Source: Nemertoderma westbladi (taxonomy: Eukaryota; Xenacoelomorpha; Nemertodermatida; Nemertodermatidae). From it: a stretch of DNA of 64,000 nucleotides. Each line of letters opens with the position of its first letter. Positions within the stretch are counted from its first letter, which is position 1. Shown here one piece after another: positions 1 through 10,759 of this stretch. Under the pieces are notes generated by a model. It saw only the letters and a program-made list of their open reading frames with translations, was not told the DNA's origin and searched no databases. The position numbers and the translations under genes were made by a program. The stretch spans positions 62,001 through 126,000 of the forward strand of contig JAUCBJ010001142.1 in assembly GCA_032718475.1 (NCBI GenBank), read 5' to 3'.

Positions 1-105
1 GCAGAGCTTTTTTGGCACACAACCTCCCAACTTTTTGTGTACTAGCAAGTTCTTGTTACTTTTCTTTTAATGTTCTAAAGGTCTCTCCTCTATTTTATGT
101 CAAAA

Positions 106-283
106 TTAATTTTGTTCTAGAATAAATATATTTATCTGAAAATGAATTTTGTTCTAGAATAAATATATTTTATCTCAAAATGAATTTTGTTCTAGAATAA
201 ATATATTTTATCTCAAAATTAATTTTGTTCTAGAATAAAATTATTTTATCTCAAAATTAATTTTGTTCTAGAATAAATATAAT
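106..283. repeat. 38-bp AT-rich tandem repeat
   Basis: About five head-to-tail copies of a 38-bp unit containing TTTTGTTCTAGAATAAATAT, with few substitutions. The TTCTAGAA palindrome inside it recurs at many other places in the window. Confidence 0.85.
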
Positions 284-489
284 TTTTTCGGTATTTAGTT
301 GCCCCCACCCCCCATTTATTGTAAATTTTTCCAAATCATCCCTTTCTGTCCTTTTTGATTAATGTTAAATATTGTTAGTGACAAGAGTTATTATCCAAGG
401 TAGCTAGTGTTCTTTTTATGTTAGCTAGTGTTTTTTCTAATGGTAGCTACTGTAGTATTTTTGAAAAAAATATTATTTTTTAAGAATTC

Positions 490-851
490 GTCGTTTATGA
501 GTGTTAAGGCACTCGTTGTGGAATGATCTACCAGGGTCAATAACTCGAGCGCCATCTCTTGTCGTATTCCAACACAACCTGAAGAAACACTTTTTAGATA
601 AACTTGCATCTACGGATATCTCTGTGTTCACAATAACATAGCGATTTTATTATGTTTCTATTACTTATAAACTTTATATTTTATCTACCTTTTATAACAG
701 GGATCCCTATGGAAATGAGATGTAATTATCTCTTAGGGCTATCCTTAGCGGCTACATTTTTTTTCTTTTTGTTAATTTCTATCGTGATTTGTATTTATTT
801 TAATTTGTAATCCGCTAATAAACAAGTTCAAGTTCAAGTTCAAGTTCAGGC
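490..851 (+). mobile_element. 3' end of a non-LTR retrotransposon (LINE), decayed
   Basis: The plus strand, read from about 505 to a stop at 639-641, gives a typical LINE reverse-transcriptase C-terminus: LWNDLPGSI followed by FQHNLKKHFLDKL, the usual 'LWNsLP...FK..LK.hLf' pattern. A stop interrupts the frame just upstream, so this is a 5'-truncated relic. About 200 bp of 3' UTR follow and end in a CAAGTT microsatellite near 828-848, which is how CR1/L2-like LINEs commonly finish. The assignment to non-LTR elements is good; the clade is not determined. Confidence 0.65.
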
Positions 852-1480
852 CATCGAGTTATATTCCCTTTCTCGGCCACTGGTGATAACCAGATTAAAG
901 TTCTCTAAAACAATCTTAATGGATCGCAACAAACCTGGCGATTCTATGTCAAAGGACTTGATTAATGCAAACTTTGTAAGTAACTGCTTCGCACTAAGCA
1001 ACATCGCACAAGGCAAAACGTCGACTATGCACTTTTACTGCATATCATAATAATTAAATAATTTTGATTTTAGTTAAATTTAATTATAATTTACTCTGAT
1101 TTATTTACTTACCGGAACTTTATTGATGGTGAGAATCACCCGATGTACAATTTTAGATATTTTAAACTTGTCGGCAGAGTCAGAATTAACACAAATAATA
1201 AATATTGATTAATTTTAAGCAAAATCTGTATATAGATATTAATTTGAATGTTTAGCTAATCATTAAATATATATATTTATTGAAGCACTTTTAGAATGAA
1301 CAAAGAAACATCCTGTTTATCCATCATGAAACCTAAATACATATAAAGTTATACAAATGATTTCTTATTAATTATTAAGTAATTATTACTCATAAACAGA
1401 CAAAAAAAATATTAAAAAATAGTAATCTTAAATTGATACTTTTATGTTGATTAGTTCTTAACTAAAGGATAGAAAGAAAT
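852..1480. other. AT-rich intergenic DNA
   Basis: No coding frame, RNA gene or clear repeat structure is visible here. Confidence 0.5.
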
Positions 1481-1489
1481 AGCGTTACA

Positions 1490-2070
1490 ATATAAATTGA
1501 ACTGCATAATTTTACTGTATTGCTTCCATAGTTAATGTTACTGTAAATCAATATAATGTTCTAGAATATTTATTAGGTAACTAGAGAGCCGCTTATCTAC
1601 ACATACCAATATTGGATATTGTGTTCCGTTTTGGAAGTTGCACCGTCCACGCTTCACAGACACTAAAGTTGCAAGAACTTTTGAGTGGGTGCATGGATTT
1701 TGCTTAAGTTACTTGCGAACCTTTTCTACACTTGAAATGAACACATGAAATAAAGTTTAAGAAATTCCACCAAAAATATTTTCACACTTAGTTAACCTTT
1801 TACGCTGGTAAACAAATATAATCAACGCTATTTCAGTTACTTTTCCCTAGGGAAGAAAAGTACTCTTTTTTTTCTCCCGATTTATATATTCGATCGAAAA
1901 AGTAGAAATTGTTAGATGCTGAAGTAATATTCGGTAGGCCTATTCTATCTGGCGTCTCTTCTAAAAAGAGTCTTATCTTAACTGGCGTCAATCTATACCG
2001 TAAATAACTGTTTATTACGAGCAAAATTAACCCCTCCGCCATGTCCATCAAGCCCGTCCGGTTTTTGTTA
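1490..2070. repeat. Dispersed repeat, copy 1
   Basis: Phrases such as TTGCTTCCATAGTTA, AACTAGAGAGCCGCTTA, ACCAATATTGGATATTG and CCACCAAAAATATTTT recur in the same order and orientation at 53,510-53,870. The later ones also occur at 4,290-4,515. It has no coding content and is an unclassified interspersed family, probably a non-autonomous element. Confidence 0.6.
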
Positions 2071-2076
2071 ACATTT

Positions 2077-2098
2077 CCCCCCCCCCCCCCCCCCCCCC
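2077..2098. repeat. Poly(C) tract, 22 bp
   Basis: An uninterrupted run of C. It is followed by CGGATGTCC and ATTATTGACA, a pairing seen again after the poly(C) tract at 3,607-3,631 (CGGACGTCC and TTATTGACA), so the tract may be part of a dispersed element. Confidence 0.9.
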
Positions 2099-2213
2099 AA
2101 TACTTCGGATGTCCGAATTATTGACAGTAGTCAAGGTTTGCCCCTAACTAATATCTAAATCCGTACTGTCCATACCCATACGTAAAATGTACTAGGATCG
2201 GCATGCTGCATTT

Positions 2214-3480
2214 TTAAGAATGCTGTGCCGGCTTGTCAACAAAATTGCGGCGCCACAACTCCCTATCACCCATGACATTTGCTAGATCATCCGCATCTTC
2301 AAGGCCAGTGTCCTTTAAGATGCGTCTCGAGAAAGTCATGGGTTGTCCACCATGCTTATTCACTCCATAAGGCTGCCAAAGTACAAGATTATGCACTGGC
2401 TGGTCCTAACGGCGAAAGCAATGTCCTGCAAAGCTTAGGCGATTTTGTTCTAGTGTCAAGCTTGGGAGAACCAATGAGACACCTCCAATGTTATATAGTG
2501 TCTGGTTGGAGATGTGTGCATTGTACTTGACACAATGAACCCGGCGTAGCATTCTTGTTTATGTGCCATCCAGAGATTTGGTGTCCTGTACTGGAACTAC
2601 TGCTGCGCTAAATAATCGGACCTTAAGTTTCCGATTAATTCTGGGTGACTTCCAAATCCTGGAAAGCCTATTCAAGGCTGCCCATGTCTTTCCCTTACGT
2701 ATTCGAAGGTCCTCACCTGACTTCCGGATCCATGATCCCAGGTAACAGAAGTCGTCCACATGCTCAAGCATACCATCCTTTGAGCTTAAGCTCGTCCGAT
2801 CAGAGACTTGTGGAGGACTTTCTAAGTTAACTGTCAAAATTTTGGTCTTTCTAGTGTTAATAAAAAGACCAACACTAGAAGCAGCATGTTCTAATAAGCT
2901 GAGGAGCCGTTGGGCTCCCTCTAGTGATTCTGAGAGTACTCCTAAGTCATCAGCAAAGTCTAGATCAGTTAGGTACTTGGCAGGAATTCCTCGACTTCTG
3001 GAGCCAGTAGGTGGAGTTATCATCACCCCATCATCATTATGATGATCTAAGGACATGCGTAGAACATAGTCAACCACAATTACGAACAAGAATGGTGCAA
3101 GTGTGTCTCCCTGGAGCACGCCCCATAACAGTTCAAATGGTTCTGTGTCACCGTCAACAGTAGACACAAATGTTGTCGGACCATTGTATACTGATCTGAT
3201 TGCTGCAATAATTTCATCAGGAATCCCATATAATGAAAGTATGCTGAACATGCGTGAGCAAGAGACTGAATCAAAGGCCTTGAAAAAGTCAACAAAGATA
3301 ACAGCCAGATGTCTGTCTGTCTTTCTTTTTGATAACTCTTCAATTATCCTTCTAAGTGCGAAAATGGGCTCCATGGTCCCACGACATTTACGGAACCATT
3401 CTGATTTCCATGGAGCAGTCTCTCAATGGGATCCCTGATGCGATTTAATAGAATTCTATTGTATAGCTTTGCTGCAATCG
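2214..3480 (-). mobile_element. Non-LTR retrotransposon reverse transcriptase relic
   Basis: The longest open part (2,559-3,374) encodes RT motifs in order: AVIFVDFFKAFDSV (motif A, catalytic Asp), LLWGVLQGDTLAPFLFVIVV (motif B), TDLDFADDLGVL (FADD catalytic box) and VGLFINTRKTKIL. The similarity continues at both edges. Upstream (about 3,405) one base is missing relative to the frame, and beyond it KLYNRILLNRI and NQN are still readable. Downstream a TAG near 2,410 interrupts the C-terminal RLSFAGHCFRR...LVLWQP region, which runs to a DTGLEDADDL...DRELWRR tail at 2,214-2,396. It is therefore a dead copy with at least one frameshift and one nonsense change. A second fragment of the same family lies at 17,519-17,872. 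Confidence 0.85.
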
Positions 3481-3567
3481 AGAAGCAACGACGTAAAATG
3501 TACTGTATTGCGGACTCCTAAAAATCCCGGACTCCGAAAAAACGGACGTCCTAATTTAGCTACCCGA

Positions 3568-3631
3568 CCCCCCCCCCCCATGTCCAAAGAGTCAGGAATT
3601 TGAAGACCCCCCCCCCCCCCCCCCCCCCCCC
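3568..3631. repeat. Two poly(C) tracts (12 and 25 bp)
   Basis: Runs of C at 3,568-3,579 and 3,607-3,631 are separated by about 27 bp and embedded in GGACTCC/GGACGTCC-rich sequence. Confidence 0.9.
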
Positions 3632-3639
3632 TGTGACCT

Positions 3640-4285
3640 CGGACGTCCTTTATTGACAACCCATAAACAACATGTACTATTAACAAAACGTTTATTGTTT
3701 CGATTTAAAAAATATGATGACGCGCAGTAACCTGCTCCTTTTCCATAATTGATAAATAACATCAATTCGTTTAAAGTCATATAATTTAGACGAAATGGGT
3801 TTTAATTCCGTGAAAGGGGAAGGTAGGGGGTTGGTCCTCCAGGTATCTACAGGATTAAAGGTTGCTGATATAAAAAACAATAATTCAAGCGACCAATCAG
3901 ATGGTACAATAAAAATACTGGAATATAACGCTGCACTCCAATAATAAATCAATGTTTTATTAGGTAGACAATGAAAACAAATAGAGACAACAGCTGGCGG
4001 TAGTACCGGTACATAAATAGTAAGAATATAATACAAATCACTAAAAAATACCTTAATGTTCCATTTTCTTAAAATTAAAGCACTGATTAAGTATCACAAT
4101 AGATATATTAAATTGGGAAAATTAGAAAACAAAGTTATAGTTATTATTAGTTACGATTGTACAACTTGATCGCTGTAAAAGATATTGTTTTAAACAAAAT
4201 ATTTTACGAGGATAAATAAATAATATGTAACTTTATTTTCACGATGTTCGGGATAATTTATTTTCCGACGAGCATAGGGCTAAAT
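3640..4285. other. Intergenic, no gene seen
   Basis: AT-rich. The only recurring phrase is AACCTGCTCCTTTT near 3,730, whose reverse complement reappears at about 8,467 and 17,357, which marks a dispersed repeat edge. Confidence 0.45.
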
Positions 4286-4289
4286 TTTG

Positions 4290-4515
4290 AGTTAGTGAGT
4301 GGATTTTGTTCAAAATCTGTGCAAACCTTTTCTACTTAGATTTTTTTTCACCCATGAAATTCCACCAAAAATATTTTAAAATTTATTTTCATTATTTTGC
4401 TTTTTTAGCCGGGAAAAAAAGTATCCAATCCGATGCGTTATTTTTTTCCCCTTGGGAAATGGAACTCCCCTTTCTCTCGATATTAGTGTATTCGGGCGAA
4501 AAAGTGACGATTTAA
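4290..4515. repeat. Dispersed repeat, copy 2 (partial)
   Basis: Shares GTGGATTTTG, ACCTTTTCTAC and CCACCAAAAATATTTT with copy 1 at 1,490-2,070. It also shares an internal GCCGGGAAAA with the copy at 53,510-53,870. Confidence 0.55.
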
Positions 4516-5165
4516 GAATAAATGCTATATTTAAATTTAAAATATAAAAGCTAATATATTGGCATCAATAATATAAACTGCTAAACTACAAATATAATAT
4601 CAACCCAGCACCACTCTATTAAGGAAATGTTATTGAAATGGAATTAATATATTAAAAGAAGCGTTAATATAATTAATATTAAAGGTCTATTGGCAGTTGT
4701 AATTATTTATATATACTATTACTATTAACTACATCGACGTTTTGTATTTCAATAACTATACAGAATGTTCTAAGTCCAAAAACTCGATAAAAAATATTAT
4801 ATATATAGATAAAACCCCATTAAGAGATTTTATTTACTTTTAACCTAAACTTTCAAATAAATATAATATATCAATACTAACAAATATTGGATGTTGGCCT
4901 TGCGAAACTTACAGATACATTCAATAGAAATTTAAAAGACACATTTAGGAATGGTTAATTCGATTAGATACAAATAAAATAACAATTTAACAAATATGTA
5001 TATATATATACTAAGTACTGGAATATGTCTTATCAATACAGTTAGTCTGCCTCTCCCCACTCCCAAAAAAATTGTTAAACAAATAGTAAAAGATTTTTCG
5101 TTCGGGATTACTTATCAACCGGTTTACAACTGCCAACCATTGTGTCCATACAGACAATAAATGGG
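4516..5165. other. AT-rich intergenic DNA
   Basis: Nothing beyond simple AT-rich sequence and a short TA run near 4,997. Confidence 0.5.
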
Positions 5166-5167
5166 CA

Positions 5168-5900
5168 ATGGGCAAGATTGCAATAGGTAACAACTTTAAT
5201 CCAGACCACAATCTGTGGATTACCCCCTTAGATATTTGGATGCGAACAGTTATCACTAAATACTTGATGGAAGTCACGAACAGATCAAAATTTAACAATG
5301 GCTACACTTTAATCACATACCATGTGTATAACAAACACTCCATCTGGCTTAAAGATTATCTTGCTTGGGACACAGACATTAGATCTGCAAACTCAGTTTC
5401 AAATATTGAATTATATATCCACAGGAATTTTTTCTATATACTCAAGAAAGTATACAGAAATACATCATATCGCTGCAGGTAGAGAATCCTTAGAAATAAT
5501 GAACGTCTCGAAATTCCAGAATATTTCACACCGTTGCTGATCCCTATGTTGCTTAAATGTATCCGATCACACTTTGAAACATCCTCATGTATTTGTGGGT
5601 CAGATAAAACAGCAGATCACTTCTTATTCCACTGCCCCTAACATAACACTCGGGTTTTTTTGCTAGGCAAAACTATCCCTGTTTAAACTTTCATTCGTGG
5701 ATTATTCATTACGAAATGTAACAAGGCTTGTGGGGCCACATAATCGTGAGACACTATAATCCCTGACTTGGTGAACGTTAATGAAAGATACAAAATGGAA
5801 AACAGAATACAAAAAAAGCACAAAAGTTTGTATATAAATCACACAAGGCTGATAAATAAATCAAGAAAATACAGAAAAAATATTTTAGAATACCGAGCTA
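5168..5900 (+). mobile_element. Non-LTR retrotransposon 3' relic with CCHC-type C-terminus
   Basis: The plus strand at about 5,570-5,645 reads SHFETSSCICGSDKTADHFL then FHCP. This is the Cys-x-Cys-Gly...His-Phe-Leu...Cys-Pro signature found after the reverse transcriptase in jockey/L1-like LINEs. A stop follows immediately and the upstream frame (5,168-5,482) is only weakly RT-like, so the element is decayed and its 5' limit is uncertain. Confidence 0.5.
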
Positions 5901-6750
5901 CATTAATTAGTAAAAAATAATTATATAACAATAACATGGCTCATACACAGCAAGGCGGTACCATTTACAAAATCAATGAGGCATTATTTGGATTATTCCA
6001 AATTGAGAACATTTAATTTAAAGACTTTAGGAATATTTAGGGTTTTATATAAAATAATACAGACACAGACAGGTGTAAATTCTCTTATGGTAATATTTAA
6101 GGAGAGTATAATTTATTGGTAATGGAAAAAAGCCACAAAATGTGAGAAAACTAGTAACTAACTTTCAGAAGGTATAATAAATATTAAATATCCCAATTTT
6201 GTGGCGATTTCATATCAGAAAATTATATTAGATAAATATATAAGAAAAAAATGGGAGCATTGGGTTTATTTGTATTATATACCAGTAATTTATATTGGAA
6301 AAAAATGAACCAAAATTATTTGCCTTTTTGGCCGACAAAATATATTTTTATTATACAGGATTTTATTATGTTATTTATATTAGTACAATAATATACTAAT
6401 GGTATCCCGTGTAATATATGTAAAATATTAGTTTAGCTCATATTGTAAAAACATTACCAGTACCTGTATCTAAACTGGTACCTGCGGAGATCAGGGTGGG
6501 ATGTGTAAAGGATGGTTAAAAAAGAATAGAAAGAAAAACATCAACAATAAAAAGCGAAACAAATTATATATATATATATAAACTGAAATAATCTGGATTT
6601 CATATAGAATCTGTTAGGAACCATGCTGAATATATACTGGACCCTTAATAAACAAACAAACAAACAACCAGATGCGGAAATAGAAAAAGAAACAAAAATT
6701 ATGTAACCAAATCAGCAACTAGTGAAGAGCCACTGAGTCTGTAATTCCAT
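5901..6750. other. AT-rich intergenic DNA
   Basis: No gene seen. There is a TA run near 6,568-6,580. Confidence 0.5.
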
Positions 6751-6754
6751 ACAT

Positions 6755-7500
6755 ACCGGTACATTGTGTATATAATACCAGTATATTGTGTACCGGTATA
6801 TTGAGCATATAATACTGGTGCATTGTGTATATAATACCGGTACATTGTGTTGTATACTGGTACATTGTGTATATAATACCGGTACATTGCGTATTTAATA
6901 CTGGTACATTGTGTACTGACTACTGACTGGTACATTGTGTACTGGTACATTGTGTATTGGTACATTGTGTACTGGTACATTGTGTATATAATACCGGTAC
7001 ATTGTTTATATAATAGTGGTACATTGTGTATATAATACCAGACCAGTACATTGTGTTGTGTACTGGTACATTGCGTACTGACTACTGGTACATTGTGTAT
7101 ATAATACCAGTACATTGTGTATATAATACCGGTACATTGCGTATTTAATACTGGTACATTGTGTACTGACTACTGACTGGTACATTGTGTATATAATACC
7201 GGCACATTGTGTACTGGTTCATTGTGTATATAATACCGGTACATTGTGTATATAATCCCGGAACATTGCGCATTTAATACTGGTACATTGTGTACTGACT
7301 ACTGACTGGTACATTGTGTATATAATACCGGCACATTGTGTACTGGTTCATTGTGTATATAATACCGGTACATTGTGTATATAATCCCGGAACATTGCGC
7401 ATTTAATACTGGTACATTGTGTACTGACTACTGACTGGTACATTGTGTATATAAAACCAGACCAGTACATTGTGTATATAATACCGGAACATTACATTGT
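6755..7500. repeat. Minisatellite of GGTACATTGTGTATATAATACC type
   Basis: Dozens of imperfect copies of a short unit built from GGTACATTGTG, TATATAATACC and ACTGACTACTG. A higher-order unit of about 128 bp is repeated near 7,139, 7,268 and 7,396. Any open frame across it is a by-product of the repetition. It lies just downstream of the basigin-like gene's stop codon. Confidence 0.9.
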
Positions 7501-7640
7501 ATATATAATACTCGACGACAATAATGCATTATTTGAGAAGCACGAAAACTACATTAAAATATATGAAAAGGCAAATTAAACTACAAATATTATTAAAAAA
7601 AGCGGATTATAATGTAATCTAGCAAGAGCGACTCTGTCTA

Positions 7641-8141
7641 TCAGGCTTTCCGTTTAACTGGTTTGTTCCCAGAGCTCTCCGGACTCGCATCCTCCACCCT
7701 CATAGCCTCTTCTTCATCCTCTTCGTCTTCGTCTCCATCGACAACGGGGGTTCCAACACTCTGATCGCGTTTCCTCTGATAGATGAAAATAACAAGAAAC
7801 AATACAAAGACCTCGACTAGTATACCAATGAAGGGCCACAAGGCAGCGAGAGGATCCTTAACTCGCAGGAAGAAGTTCCAATGAACTCCCATCCCAAAGT
7901 CGTTAAGCGCCGAGCAGTTGAACTCGGTGCGATCCTGCTGCGTGGTCTGCATTATCGTGAGGTTAGATACCAGAGAGGTGATGGAGACTTCATTCACCGT
8001 GTCGGTGGTAACGTTATCGGTGTTTATAAAGAATCGTCTGTCAGTCGAGTTGTTAATTTCCTCCCACTCTTTCCCCTGTAGGCGGTGCCAAGTGACTGTT
8101 GAAGGAAGTGGGTATCCTTGGATCTCGCATGTTATAGTAAC
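7641..8141 (-). CDS. Basigin/neuroplastin-like protein, exon 2 (last)
   Basis: This exon encodes the membrane-proximal Ig domain, the transmembrane helix and the tail of a type I membrane glycoprotein. The acceptor is TTCCATCCAG at the 3' edge of the intron (AG at 8,143-8,142). Protein residues 252-417 lie here: VTITC (Cys256), Trp269 and EFNCSA (Cys327) form a classical Ig core with several N-x-S/T sites. The helix DPLAALWPFIGILVE (Glu361 inside the membrane) and the following VFVLFLVIFIY are the basigin-family hallmark, the intramembrane Glu being conserved for partner contacts. An acidic DGDEDEEDEEE tail precedes the TGA at 7,641. In known family members this segment chaperones monocarboxylate transporters and mediates adhesion. 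Confidence 0.88.
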   Translation of the reverse strand, partial: VTITCEIQGYPLPSTVTWHRLQGKEWEEINNSTDRRFFINTDNVTTDTVNEVSITSLVSNLTIMQTTQQDRTEFNCSALNDFGMGVHWNFFLRVKDPLAALWPFIGILVEVFVLFLVIFIYQRKRDQSVGTPVVDGDEDEEDEEEAMRVEDASPESSGNKPVKRKA

Positions 8142-8740
8142 CTGGATGGAAAAAAATGAAAAATATGAGAATACCAGTATATCTAGGAATATTATCTATT
8201 TTATTTAGGGTTAGGTCCTCAAAGTGCACTGCCTCGAAGAGAATCGTGGTCCTTCGGGTTGTGATAAAATACAGAAACCATTCGGAATTTATTTTCAACA
8301 GAATAATCATGGTTACAGGTTAAAAAACGTACCCGACCAATAACGTAGCCGTATATCAGCATAAGCTATGTGGTATGTGTAACTTAAGGTATGTTAATTT
8401 TAATTAAATTAAAAAAATTAAATTAATTTCACATTAATTTAATTAATTAAATTAAAAAAATTAAGAGAAAGGAGCAGGTTACAGTGACGGTGTTTTCTAA
8501 CCAAAACATAATTCAATAGGCCCTAAACAATCACTTTATCAATCACTCCTGCAGTCCTGCCAATTGTGGGAAATGAGCAGGTACGTTTAACTACCAAAAT
8601 GTACCCTTTTCTGCTTTGCCTTACAGTGGAAACGTACCCAATATTGAGGAACGTATACGGCCGGGTACGTTTTAACCAGGGTACGTTTTCACTTGTTCCC
8701 ATAAAGGCTATATGTAAATTATTTATTAACAACTTCCAAC
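8142..8740 (-). other. Intron of the basigin-like gene, with AT-rich palindrome
   Basis: A GT..AG intron of 599 bp: donor CAG|GTTGGA at 8,741/8,740 and acceptor CCAG at 8,142. Joining here is in phase 0 and restores the strand leading into the VTITC of the third Ig domain. It contains an AT-only near-palindrome at about 8,395-8,463 and the dispersed GGAGCAGGTTACAG phrase. Confidence 0.75.
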
Positions 8741-9493
8741 CTGGTTATCCTGTTTAACATCAACGGATATTTCTCGTTCATTCATAATTCTCAGATCACA
8801 GTAAATCGCGATAACGTAAGAAGTCTCCTTGTCTTCCCCGTAATTAACCCTTACAATGTATTCATCACAGTCAGCAGCCCCACCAAACTCTTTTATCACC
8901 ACACCTTCCCAACAACTATCCAGAGCTTCGTATCGCTCGGGATTTTCTGTCGCATCCAATGCCTCTGTACTGCAGATTGGAGGGAAGGTGTTGTTTCCCT
9001 TATAGATATTGACACTATTGATGTCAGTACGTGAGTTGAACTTGATCGCTATGGTAACTCTGTCTTCATACTTTGGTTCTTTCTCGTACGGCTTGTCTTC
9101 ATAGACAACATCCGGCTTCACTGACACAATAATTTCGACGTGTGTATTCGGGTCTGACTCCGTTGCGCATTGGTATCCTCTGGATAGTTCATCTGCGTAC
9201 CCCAACTCTTTGATTGTCAGAACAGCATCGTTACCGTCGTAAGAGACAATTCTATTACCATCATCTGAGTTAGTAATAGGTTGAAGGGTAGCTCTGTTAA
9301 TTATCACGGTTTTTTCGGATCCTGATTTACTCTTGCAGGTTATTTTCAGCGGTTCACTGAATGTTGAACTGCATTCAACCTTGTAGTTTCCATCGTTTTG
9401 ACCAATAGTGGCAACAATATTTTCACAACTGTTGATCCCATTTACTCCGCAAACAAATAAAGAAATTGATAAGATAAGAAACAGCAACATCAT
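8741..9493 (-). CDS. Basigin/neuroplastin-like protein, exon 1 (signal peptide and two Ig-like domains)
   Basis: The first ATG is at 9,493 (an upstream in-frame TTG is not a eukaryotic start). The N-terminus MMLLFLILSISLFVCGVNG is a clear signal peptide. An Ig-like domain follows (Cys in NYKVECSS and Cys in the strand-F motif RGYQCATES), then a second, divergent Ig-like region of about 130 residues (VTIAIKF...; CDEYIVRVNY). The exon ends at the CAG|GT donor at 8,741, after 251 codons. With exon 2 it gives a 417-residue, three-Ig-domain protein, closer to the long basigin isoform than to the two-domain one. The family assignment rests mainly on the exon 2 membrane segment. Calling it basigin rather than neuroplastin or embigin is not possible from sequence alone. 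Confidence 0.82.
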
Positions 9494-9499
9494 CAATGA

Positions 9500-10440
9500 C
9501 TTTCAACTTTTTTAATTCAGAAATTTCTTAACACAAAATAAAAAGGCCTATCAGAATGATGTCTACATCCCGACAAGACATTTAGTGACAGCATCAACAG
9601 ATCTGCCACAGCCAATCAAATAGGAGGTACTCATCATATGGATGGGTGTCTAAACTATTCTGCCAAACAAGAAGGAAAGTTAGGCTGTTATGTAACCTGA
9701 CAGCATGGCATGGAGATAACCAGTGGAGCAGCCGTTATACAGACTTTATGACGACAAGCTAGTACAGTACAGCAGTACGCAACTATACTTCTTCAATGGC
9801 GGCCACGTTATATATTTGATGTTAGGGCAAACCAATGAATACCATTGTTTGTCGTAGTCAGTCGGGCACTTTGTCAATATTGACATGTTGTCAATATTGA
9901 CATGTTCCATGTAGCCATCGCCATGTCAAAATGGACATGAGGGGTATTCCGTATGAGATCAACACAGCAAAAATCCTTACCATCTCAGATTTTCTTGAAA
10001 TTTGGTGGAGAGGTAGTACCTATAGAGTAAGTAACTCATGCCAAATTTTAGATCTTAGAACTGCTTGCACTCACGAGATATGCCACCTCAAAATTTGAAG
10101 TTTTCGCCGATTTTCGTTCGGACCGGAAGTATACAAAGAGGCATTATTAATGAAGATCTCATAATAAACATGCAACATAAGTATACATTTGAAAGCTCTT
10201 GTCTTGCTCTTTCATAATATCGTGATACTTGTGCTATATTTTCCACTTAGCTCTCTTAATGTAGGTAGCTTTAAAGACTTTAAATGCGAAGCGCGAAAAA
10301 CATATATACTTCAATTTTGCTCAAACTTGGCACTTGGCTCAAATTATCCTTATTATGTCTCTTAACACCCATAAAAAAATTGGGATGGCTTTTGCGCCCC
10401 TTCGTGACTTACAGGCGTTTTTGTTTTGGTCATTCGACAG
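9500..10440. other. 5' flank of the basigin-like gene and unclassified repeat-like DNA
   Basis: No coding frame. CCGCCAT on the minus strand near 9,800-9,806 resembles a YY1 site (weak). Two adjacent copies of TGTCAATATTGACATGTT-like palindromes lie at about 9,873-9,908. The stretch 9,945-10,280 has the even composition of an interspersed repeat but has no relative in the window. Confidence 0.4.
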
Positions 10441-10441
10441 T

Positions 10442-10469
10442 TTTGCGAAACATCGCGATGTTTCGCAAA
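10442..10469. repeat. 28-bp perfect palindrome
   Basis: TTTGCGAAACATCG is followed directly by its exact reverse complement, with no loop. Related half-sites (CACGAAATGTTGCGATC) follow it. Confidence 0.9.
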
Positions 10470-10584
10470 GCATCACGAAATGTTGCGATCACAACATACA
10501 TTGTTGAATGTTAACAATATTTGCGACTATCTCTTTGCATGTGTTTAACTATGTCATTTGTCATTATTTGATTATGTCACATAT

Positions 10585-10756
10585 CATTTGTTAATCGGCA
10601 TAAAAATGATTTTTACTTTGAAATATCTCAAAAAAGATCTTTATTTTTTTTTATACATGGCAGCATGGCTCATTTGTTAATCGGCATAAAAATGATTTTT
10701 ACTTTGAAATATCTCAAAAAAGATCTTTATTTTTTTTTATACATGGCAGCATGGCA
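10585..10756. repeat. 86-bp perfect tandem duplication
   Basis: Two copies with no visible difference, each beginning CATTTGTTAATCGGCATAAA and ending in CAGCATGG. The lack of divergence implies a recent event. Confidence 0.9.
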
Positions 10757-10759
10757 ATG

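Noticed and set aside
3456-3780. Gly-rich open frames
   Set aside because: They come from the poly(C) tracts read on the opposite strand.
6699-7115. 138-codon Tyr-rich frame on the minus strand
   Set aside because: It is a translation of the GGTACATTGTG minisatellite with no other protein feature.
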